DNA of 20,339 nucleotides, from the NCBI GenBank assembly GCA_025963345.1, contig JAOPUS010000062.1, forward strand, positions 1 through 20,339. Reading direction: 5' to 3'. The DNA is from Blastococcus sp. Its GTDB lineage: Bacteria; Actinomycetota; Actinomycetes; Mycobacteriales; Geodermatophilaceae. Numbering within the stretch: position 1 is the first letter of the stretch; every line of letters starts with the position of its first letter. Positions 15,830 to 20,339 of the stretch are shown here, in pieces. The notes below the pieces were generated by a model. The model was not told the DNA's origin, ran no database searches, and was given only the letters and a program-made list of their open reading frames with translations. Both the position numbers and the translations under genes were made by a program.

Positions 15830-17122
15830 CGCCGGCTCCTCGGCGATCTCGGGGTAGCCGGACGGGGACCCCACCGGCAGCCACCGGCCCAGGCGCTGCC
15901 GGCTGAACAGCTCGTCGAGCACCATGTGCGCGGCGCCGGAGAGGGCGGGGTCCGGCGTCAGCGTGGACCGCTCGATCCGGAGCTCGCGCGTCGCCAGGGG
16001 GAGGGAGCGCCGGTACACCGTCTCCCGCACCGAGGCCAGGATCATGTCGCCGGCGAGCGCGACGCCGCCACCGAGCAACACCAGCGACGGGTTGAAGAAG
16101 TTCACCAGGGTCGCGACGGTCTCGCCGACGAGCTGGCCCGAGCGGCTCAGCAACTCGACGGCGACCGGGTCGCCGTGCTCGGCGGCGACGGCGACGTCGG
16201 CGGCGGCGATCGGCTGACCGGCGGCGAGCATGCGGCCCAGGAACTCGCTGCGGCCCTCCGCCGCTGCGACGGTGCCGTCGCGGCTCAGCGCGGCCCCACC
16301 GGCGAGCGCCTCGAGGCACCCCACGTTGCCGCAGCGGCAGACGATGCCACTGGCCGCGTCGACCCGGGCGTGGCCGATGTCGCCGGCCGCCCCCTGGGTG
16401 CCGCGATGCAGGCGGCCGGAGGAGATGAGGCCGGCGCCGATCCCGGTTCCGACCTTCACGTAGATGACGTCCTGCTGGTTCCGGGCGGCTCCGACGCGCA
16501 GCTCGCCCAGCGCCATGAGGTTCACGTCGTTGTCCACCCACACGGGGACGTCGTGCCGCTCGGACAACCGGGCGCGCACCGGGTAGCCGTCCCAGCCGGG
16601 CATGATCGGCGGGCTGACCGGGGTGCCCGAGGCGAACTCGACGGGCCCGGGCAGGCCGACGCCGATCCCGTAGATCGGTGCCTCGGGGACCGTGGTCCGG
16701 GACAGCAACTGGTCGAACAACTGCTCGAGGCGGGCCAGCGTGGCGTCGGGGCCGGCGGCGATGTCACCGGGTTCTACGACGAAGTCGAGCACCCGTCCCG
16801 TGAGGTCGGTGACGCCCGCCGCGAGGTGGGTCGCGCCCAGTGGCGCCACGAGGACCAGGCCCGCCTCGGCGCGGACCGCCAGTTCTCGGGGTGGCCGCCC
16901 GCCGGTGGAGCGGCCGAGCTCGCTCTCGACGAGCAGGCCGCTGTCCATCAGCTCTGCCACCCGCTGGGTGACCGCCCCCCGGCCCATCCCCGAGAGCCGG
17001 GCCAGCTCCGGGCGGGTCCGGGCCTGGCCCGAGCGCACCAGGTGCAGCACGGTCACCAGTCCGTCCAGCTGGTCGGTGCTGACGGGGGCCCGCGTCGCGG
17101 CACTCAGCGACGACTCGTCCAT
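15824..17122 (-). CDS. ROK-family transcriptional regulator
   Basis: This 432-residue repressor has an N-terminal winged helix-turn-helix (about 18-75, ARTRPELARLSGMGRGAVTQRVAELMDSGLL) joined to a ROK sugar-kinase-like sensor domain. The sensor shows VDNDVNLMALGE (Asp198-Asn-Asp200), GTGIGAGL (226-232) and the zinc motif His251 plus CRCGNVGCLE (Cys262, Cys264, Cys269). The ATG at 17122 is preferred over an in-frame GTG at 17140 because GGGAGG lies just upstream of it. It converges on the sugar operon and is the only regulator in the region, so it is the natural candidate to repress the promoter at 9983-10012 and perhaps its own divergent region. The inducer is probably the imported sugar or a derivative. 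Confidence 0.9.
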   Translation of the reverse strand: MDESSLSAATRAPVSTDQLDGLVTVLHLVRSGQARTRPELARLSGMGRGAVTQRVAELMDSGLLVESELGRSTGGRPPRELAVRAEAGLVLVAPLGATHLAAGVTDLTGRVLDFVVEPGDIAAGPDATLARLEQLFDQLLSRTTVPEAPIYGIGVGLPGPVEFASGTPVSPPIMPGWDGYPVRARLSERHDVPVWVDNDVNLMALGELRVGAARNQQDVIYVKVGTGIGAGLISSGRLHRGTQGAAGDIGHARVDAASGIVCRCGNVGCLEALAGGAALSRDGTVAAAEGRSEFLGRMLAAGQPIAAADVAVAAEHGDPVAVELLSRSGQLVGETVATLVNFFNPSLVLLGGGVALAGDMILASVRETVYRRSLPLATRELRIERSTLTPDPALSGAAHMVLDELFSRQRLGRWLPVGSPSGYPEIAEEPAA

Positions 17123-17147
17123 CCGTCCACCTCCCGTCACCCCGCCC

Positions 17148-17176
17148 TTGACTTATGCATGAGCCGAGCACAACAT
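17148..17176 (+). promoter_or_regulatory. Promoter candidate for the small ORF / SDR unit, with ROK-box candidate
   Basis: TTGACT (17148-17153) and CAACAT (17171-17176) are spaced by 17 bp on the + strand, in the region divergent from the ROK gene. TTGACTTATGC (17148-17158) matches TTGACTTTTGC at the sugar operon promoter in 10 of 11 bases. An imperfect palindrome CTTATGCATGAG (17152-17163) overlaps it. The shared bases may partly reflect a common -35. Confidence 0.4.
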
Positions 17177-17281
17177 ACCGACACGCCTGCCAAAGAGGTC
17201 CAGGCGCTGAACAACCGGCTGCCCCGCGCCTCCGCGATTGTCCGTCGCTCGCGCCGTCGGGGCACCTGGGGCGGAGGGGTG

Positions 17282-17476
17282 ATGAGGCTCGAGTCGCTGA
17301 CGGCGCGCGTGCCGGGGCGCAGTCCCGAGGAGATCGCCGTCCGGGCCGCCCAGGAAGGCTTCACGCCCATCGCCGACGAGCACGGCCTGACCCTGTCGTG
17401 CCTGGCGCACTACGACAACAACCTCGACGACAACAACCTCGACGCCGGCGAGAAGGCGGCCCTCCTGGTCGCGTGA
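17282..17476 (+). CDS. Small hypothetical protein with tandem DNNLD repeat
   Basis: This is a 64-residue ORF of unknown function, too short for routine gene calling. ATG 17282 is preceded by GGAGGGG at a good distance, and codon use is G/C at third positions like real genes here. The protein reads as a helical RSPEEIAVRAAQEGFTPIADEHGLTLSCLAHYDN region and an acidic tail with two copies of DNNLD. The DNA shows an exact 15-bp in-frame duplication (17414-17428 and 17429-17443). There is no signal peptide or membrane segment. It lies 98 nt before the SDR gene and is probably in the same transcript. It is not an MftA-type peptide, as it lacks the C-terminal Val-Tyr. Confidence 0.55.
   Translation: MRLESLTARVPGRSPEEIAVRAAQEGFTPIADEHGLTLSCLAHYDNNLDDNNLDAGEKAALLVA
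17414..17443 (+). repeat. Exact 15-bp in-frame tandem duplication
   Basis: GACAACAACCTCGAC occurs twice back to back (17414-17428, 17429-17443) inside the small ORF, giving DNNLD-DNNLD. It keeps the frame and looks like recent slippage or an expandable repeat. Confidence 0.85.
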
Positions 17477-17574
17477 CCTTCTGTCCCTCCGTGCACGGCC
17501 TTCCCGGCCCCGCACCAGCCCGATGACCGTGTACGACCGCTGCTCCGCGGCGGCTCACTGAGAGGAACCACCCG

Positions 17575-18387
17575 ATGGGCAAGCTCGATGGCAAGGTGGC
17601 CGTCATCACCGGTGGCGGACGGGGTCAGGGCCGCTCGCACGCGGTGCGACTGGCCGCCGAAGGCGCCGACATCGTCATCTGCGACATCACCGAACAGGTG
17701 CCCTCCGTGCCCTTCGCCACGGGGCGGCCCGGTGACCTCGACCAGACCGTGGCCGAGGTGGAGAAGGAAGGGCGGCGCTGCGTCGCCATCGAGGCCGACG
17801 TGCGCAGCACGGCGGACATGCAGCGCCTGGCCGACACCGCGATGAAGGAGTTCGGGCGCATCGACTTCCTGCTGGCCAACGCGGGGATCCTGAGCCTCTC
17901 CGACAACACGTGGGAGCTCACCGACGAGCAGTGGGACGACATGATCGACATCAACCTGACGGGCGTGTTCAAGGCCTGCCGGGCTGTGGTGCCGCACATC
18001 CGCTCCGGCGGGAACGGCGGGTCGATCATCATCACCTCGTCGATCGCGGGCCTCCGGGGCGTGGCCGGCTGCACGCACTACACAGCGGCCAAGCACGGCA
18101 TCGTGGGCCTCATGAAGACGCTGGCCCGCGAGCTGGCGCCCGAGATGATCCGCGTCAACACGCTGCACCCGACCGGCGTGGACTCCCCGATGTCGAACAA
18201 CGACTTCTTCCCGCAGTGGCTCGACGAGCACGAGGAGCTCGGTAACGCCATGCGGTTCAACCTGATGCCGGTCGACTCGATGCCGATGGCCGACGTCTCC
18301 GGTGTGGTGGCCTTCCTGTGCTCGGACGAGGCCAAGTGGATCACCGGCTCCACCGTTCAGGTGGATGCCGGCTTCATGCTCAAGTAG
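17575..18387 (+). CDS. Mycofactocin-coupled SDR-family oxidoreductase
   Basis: This 270-residue short-chain dehydrogenase has the cofactor motif TGGGRGQG (12-19), NAG (102-104), catalytic Ser156, Tyr169 and Lys173 (HYTAAK), and an SDR C-terminus ending VDAGFMLK. The sequence GRGQGRSHAVRLAAEGADIVICDI and the extra segment after the second strand (about 42-62, VPSVPFATGRPGDLDQTVAEV) are typical of the SDR subfamily that holds NAD without release and hands electrons to mycofactocin. The substrate is probably an alcohol or hydroxylated small molecule, like the carveol-dehydrogenase relatives. ATG 17575 follows GAGAGGAA. No mycofactocin biosynthesis gene is in the window. It converges on the FAD oxidoreductase with a shared terminator. 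Confidence 0.88.
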   Translation: MGKLDGKVAVITGGGRGQGRSHAVRLAAEGADIVICDITEQVPSVPFATGRPGDLDQTVAEVEKEGRRCVAIEADVRSTADMQRLADTAMKEFGRIDFLLANAGILSLSDNTWELTDEQWDDMIDINLTGVFKACRAVVPHIRSGGNGGSIIITSSIAGLRGVAGCTHYTAAKHGIVGLMKTLARELAPEMIRVNTLHPTGVDSPMSNNDFFPQWLDEHEELGNAMRFNLMPVDSMPMADVSGVVAFLCSDEAKWITGSTVQVDAGFMLK

Positions 18388-18404
18388 CCCCCGACGTCGG
18401 CCGT

Positions 18405-18448
18405 CCCGCCACCTGCCCCGTGTCACCGGGGTTCGAGCAGGTGGCGGG
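18405..18448. terminator. Bidirectional terminator hairpin between convergent genes
   Basis: CCCGCCACCTGC (18405-18416) pairs perfectly with GCAGGTGGCGGG (18437-18448). An inner CCCG/CGGG stem (18417-18420 with 18427-18430) extends it. It sits between the SDR stop (18387) and the convergent FAD gene, and its right arm lies within that gene's last codons. There is no T-run on either side, as is usual in this GC range. Confidence 0.6.
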
Positions 18449-19985
18449 CGGCCGCATAGCCCCCCAGGCCACTGACGGCGCCGCCACGGACGGTCCCGCC
18501 CGAGGAGGCGGCGACGATCCGCGGGTGGTCCGTCGCGACGCCCCAGCCGCCCACCTGCTCGGGCGTCACCGCGACCGGCCAGGACAGCTCGCCGTGGAAG
18601 ATGTGCCCGCCGGGCATGGCCAGGGAGGCTTCGACGTCCAGCGGTGAGGCGGCCTGCAGGCAGGGGTCGCCGGAGGCGTCGCGCGCCAGGCAGTCCACCA
18701 GCGGTTCCTCGAGGTGGGCGTCGAGCTGGGCCACGACCCGGCGGACCGCCTCCCGCCGGGTGCCCACCGGGTCGTCGCGGAAGAGCTCGGCCGGGGTGTG
18801 CAGGCCGAAGAGCGTCAGCGTGTGGTGCCCGGTGGCCCGCTCGACCGGCCCGAGGATCGACGGGTCGGTCAGCGAGTGGCAGTACACCTCGAACGGGATG
18901 ACGTCGGGCAGCTGTCCGGCCGAGGCCTGCGCATAGGCGGCGTCGAGCTGGGCCGCCGCCTCGTCCACGTGGAACGTGCCGGCGAAGGCGGTCGCGGGGT
19001 CCGCGCCGGACCGCAGCCGCGGCAGCCGCGCGAGCACCATGTTCACCTTCAGCTGCGAGCCGGAGGGCCGCGGGCCGGCGTCCGCGCCGGTCAGCTCGGC
19101 CAGCACGCTCGGCGCGGCCCCGCAGACGACGTGGCCGGCGTCGACGGACTGCTCGGCGCCGGCCTCGTCGGTCCAGTGCACGGTCACGCCGTCCGCGCGC
19201 GGGTCGAGGGCGGTGACCGTGGCCCGGGTGACCAGCTCCGCGCCGTTCCGCCGGGCCGCGGCGGCCATGGCGCCGGTGACCGCACCCATGCCGCCGACGG
19301 GCACCCGCCAGCGGCCGGTGCCGTTGCCGATCAGGTGGTAGAGGAAGCAGCGACCGGCGCGCCCGTCGGGCGTGTGCACGTCGGCGAACGTGCCGATCAG
19401 GCCGTCGGTGAGCGCGATCCCGCGGACGTCGTCGTCGGCGAGGTGCTCGCCCACGACGTCGGCGAGCGGGCGGTCGCGCAGGTCGTGCCAGAGCTCGGGG
19501 TCCCGCAGCCGGCCGGCCAGGTCGTCGGCGCTCAGGAGTGGCTCGGTGAGCGTGGGGGCGAGGTCCTCGGCGAGCGTCGCCAGTCGGCCGTAGAAGCGCC
19601 GCCAGCCGGCGAACTCGTCGTCGGCCCCCGTGAGCTGCCGGAAGGAGGTGGCGGTGGCCGGGCCCTCGTCGCGCTCGACCAGCAGCCCGGTGGACCGTCC
19701 GGCCCGCATCGTCGGGGTGTACGACGCGACCGCGCGGTCGATCAGCCGGACCTCCAGGCCGAGGTCGTCGACGATGCGGTCGGGCAGCAGGCTGACCAGG
19801 TAGGAGTACGCCGACAGGCGGACGTCGACGCCCTCGAAGACCTGCTGGCTGACCGCGGCGCCCCCGACCTGGGCGGCCCGTTCGAGAACCAGCACGGACT
19901 TCCCGGCGCGGACGAGATAGGCCGCGGCCACCAGGCCGTTGTGGCCGCCTCCGACCACCACCACGTCGTAGCTGCTGCGCGTCAC
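18423..19985 (-). CDS. FAD-dependent oxidoreductase, phytoene desaturase/PYROXD2-like
   Basis: This 520-residue flavoprotein has an N-terminal dinucleotide-binding fold DVVVVGGGHNGLVAAAYLVRAGKSVLVLE (GxGxxG at 12-17, ribose-binding Glu35), then the VGGAAVSQQVFEGVDVRLSAYSYLVSLLP stretch characteristic of CrtI-type and PYROXD2-type proteins. It ends GGAVSGLGGYAAARHLLEPR, the usual FAD-closing motif. No carotenoid genes are nearby, so I do not call it a true carotenoid enzyme. GTG 19985 has no Shine-Dalgarno but TACCGT (19997-19992 on the minus strand) lies 6 nt upstream, suggesting a leaderless message. Whether it works with the mycofactocin-type SDR is unknown; their only link is convergent adjacency. 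Confidence 0.87.
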   Translation of the reverse strand: MTRSSYDVVVVGGGHNGLVAAAYLVRAGKSVLVLERAAQVGGAAVSQQVFEGVDVRLSAYSYLVSLLPDRIVDDLGLEVRLIDRAVASYTPTMRAGRSTGLLVERDEGPATATSFRQLTGADDEFAGWRRFYGRLATLAEDLAPTLTEPLLSADDLAGRLRDPELWHDLRDRPLADVVGEHLADDDVRGIALTDGLIGTFADVHTPDGRAGRCFLYHLIGNGTGRWRVPVGGMGAVTGAMAAAARRNGAELVTRATVTALDPRADGVTVHWTDEAGAEQSVDAGHVVCGAAPSVLAELTGADAGPRPSGSQLKVNMVLARLPRLRSGADPATAFAGTFHVDEAAAQLDAAYAQASAGQLPDVIPFEVYCHSLTDPSILGPVERATGHHTLTLFGLHTPAELFRDDPVGTRREAVRRVVAQLDAHLEEPLVDCLARDASGDPCLQAASPLDVEASLAMPGGHIFHGELSWPVAVTPEQVGGWGVATDHPRIVAASSGGTVRGGAVSGLGGYAAARHLLEPR

Positions 19986-19991
19986 CGGCGG

Positions 19992-19997
19992 ACGGTA
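19992..19997 (-). promoter_or_regulatory. -10 element of a probable leaderless promoter for the FAD oxidoreductase
   Basis: TACCGT on the minus strand fits TAnnnT and ends 6 nt before GTG 19985. No convincing -35 and no Shine-Dalgarno are visible. A hairpin (20021-20029 with 20041-20049, one wobble) lies further upstream in the divergent region and may be a regulator site. Confidence 0.4.
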
Positions 19998-20085
19998 TCC
20001 GGCACGGTGCTGCGGCAGTACCAGTTCCCTCCGACAGGAAGGGGACTGGTGTGACGGAAAAATCCGACGAATTACATCTTTGTCA

Positions 20086-20115
20086 TTGTCACGGCTCGGT
20101 AACAGCCGTTACGGT
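20086..20115 (+). promoter_or_regulatory. Promoter of the riboswitch transcript
   Basis: TTGTCA (20086-20091) and TACGGT (20110-20115) are spaced by 18 bp, putting the transcript start near 20122, just ahead of the aptamer. A dyad GTAAC-agcc-GTTAC (20099-20112) covers the end of the spacer and the first bases of the -10. The sequence TTGTCATTGTCACGGCTCGG before and into it carries repeated TGTCA units. Confidence 0.6.
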
Positions 20116-20142
20116 CCGTAGGTCCGTCGGGGCGGTCAGTCA

Positions 20143-20293
20143 CTGCCTGAGTGGCGACCCGGGGGACGCCGTCGAGCCGGTCGTGGAGACCGGACCGGGG
20201 ACCCAGGGCAGCACTGGGGTGTAGCGCGGACGGCCACCAGCCGTCGCGCCGGGCGATCTCCCGCTCGAACCCGTCAGCTAACCCGGTAGGCGG
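20143..20293 (+). ncRNA. c-di-AMP riboswitch (ydaO/yuaA motif) aptamer
   Basis: Hallmark blocks of the ydaO aptamer appear in order: GGGGACCCA (20197-20205), GGGGTG (20216-20221) and GAACCCGTCAGCTAACC (20267-20283) followed by GGTAGGCG. P1 is CTGCCT (20143-20148) with AGGCGG (20288-20293), one wobble. Internal helices are visible, including CCGGTC (20177-20182) with GACCGG (20188-20193) and GACGGC with GCCGTC around 20228-20245. This class senses cyclic di-AMP. In actinobacteria it commonly precedes genes for resuscitation-promoting factors and NlpC/P60 or other wall hydrolases. The conserved core is diagnostic; my outer boundary is approximate. Confidence 0.93.
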
Positions 20294-20318
20294 CTCATGG
20301 ATGAGAAACGGAGCCGCC
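20289..20318 (+). promoter_or_regulatory. Riboswitch expression platform: Shine-Dalgarno-sequestering hairpin
   Basis: GGCGGCTC (20289-20296) pairs perfectly with GAGCCGCC (20311-20318) around a 14-nt loop. The right arm contains most of the GGAG at 20310-20313, the likely ribosome site for ATG 20324. The left arm shares 20289-20293 with the P1 3' strand of the aptamer, so the two pairings cannot coexist. No T-run follows, so translational control is more likely than termination. Confidence 0.65.
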
Positions 20319-20323
20319 GCGTC

Positions 20324-20339
20324 ATGGCGACCCCCCTTG
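20324..20339 (+). CDS. Start of a riboswitch-controlled gene, truncated by the window edge
   Basis: Only M-A-T-P-L is visible. ATG 20324 lies 10 nt after GGAG. An in-frame ATG at 20297, inside the hairpin loop, would give MDEKRSRRVMATPL, a basic start that would suit a signal peptide, but it has no properly spaced ribosome site. By the riboswitch class the product is probably a secreted cell-wall enzyme such as an Rpf or NlpC/P60 protein; nothing in these five codons shows it. Confidence 0.5.

Noticed and set aside
17282..17476. Small ORF as the mycofactocin precursor MftA, suggested by the neighbouring SDR
   Set aside because: It lacks the C-terminal Val-Tyr core of MftA and there is no MftB or radical-SAM MftC gene beside it.
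17155..17526. Alternative + strand open frame overlapping the small ORF
   Set aside because: No ribosome site, Arg/Gly/Pro-rich shadow composition, and it overlaps the better-supported ORF at 17282-17476.
18423..19985. A carotenoid phytoene desaturase (crtI)
   Set aside because: No other carotenoid genes are near and the N-terminal GGGHNGL pattern is closer to PYROXD2-like proteins.
20021..20049. Hairpin CCAGTTCCC/GGGGACTGG as a terminator
   Set aside because: No + strand gene precedes it and it lies upstream of both divergent genes, so there is no transcript for it to end; it might be a regulator site.

Overview
The window is GC-rich chromosomal DNA with strong G/C third-position bias. It carries an actinobacterial-type Vms1-like release factor (acVLRF1), a mycofactocin-type SDR, a PASTA-tailed class A penicillin-binding protein and a ydaO-type (c-di-AMP) riboswitch. 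Together these point to a high-GC actinomycete. My best guess is Geodermatophilaceae (Blastococcus/Geodermatophilus/Modestobacter-like), but that is inference from protein style, not from a marker gene. I see no transposase, integrase, tRNA, rRNA or CRISPR array.

Layout. Positions 1-259 are non-coding: a two-copy 29-bp tandem repeat, a 16-bp tandem repeat, and a strong terminator hairpin for a gene to the left. A two-gene unit follows (260-1899), an MFS transporter overlapping a small rhodanese. Next come a secreted right-handed beta-helix protein (2023-4587), acVLRF1 (4622-5281) and a HelD-family RNA-polymerase recycling factor (5349-7382). The last two are separated by a 29-nt perfect palindrome formed from two TTAGTGCAC dyads. 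A class A PBP related to PonA2 ends this part (7499-9865).

The centre (10042-15810) is one tightly packed operon: TIM-barrel sugar isomerase/epimerase, ribose-type substrate-binding lipoprotein, double-domain ABC ATPase, permease, and a Gfo/Idh/MocA dehydrogenase. A convergent ROK repressor (17122-15824) is its probable regulator. The operon has a clear -35/-10 promoter but no sugar kinase. It therefore looks like uptake of an unphosphorylated sugar, polyol or glycoside followed by oxidation and isomerisation. The true substrate cannot be read from sequence.

Divergent from the ROK gene are a 64-residue unknown protein with an internal 15-bp in-frame duplication and a mycofactocin-coupled SDR (17575-18387). 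A convergent FAD-dependent phytoene-desaturase-like oxidoreductase (19985-18423) follows, and the two genes share a terminator hairpin. The last 340 bases hold a promoter and a c-di-AMP riboswitch. Its P1 3' strand is also one arm of a hairpin that buries the Shine-Dalgarno of a gene just starting at the right edge.

Most of the window is recognisable housekeeping and catabolic content. The least explained items are the riboswitch expression platform, the tandem dyads before HelD, the small duplicated ORF and the kinase-less sugar operon.
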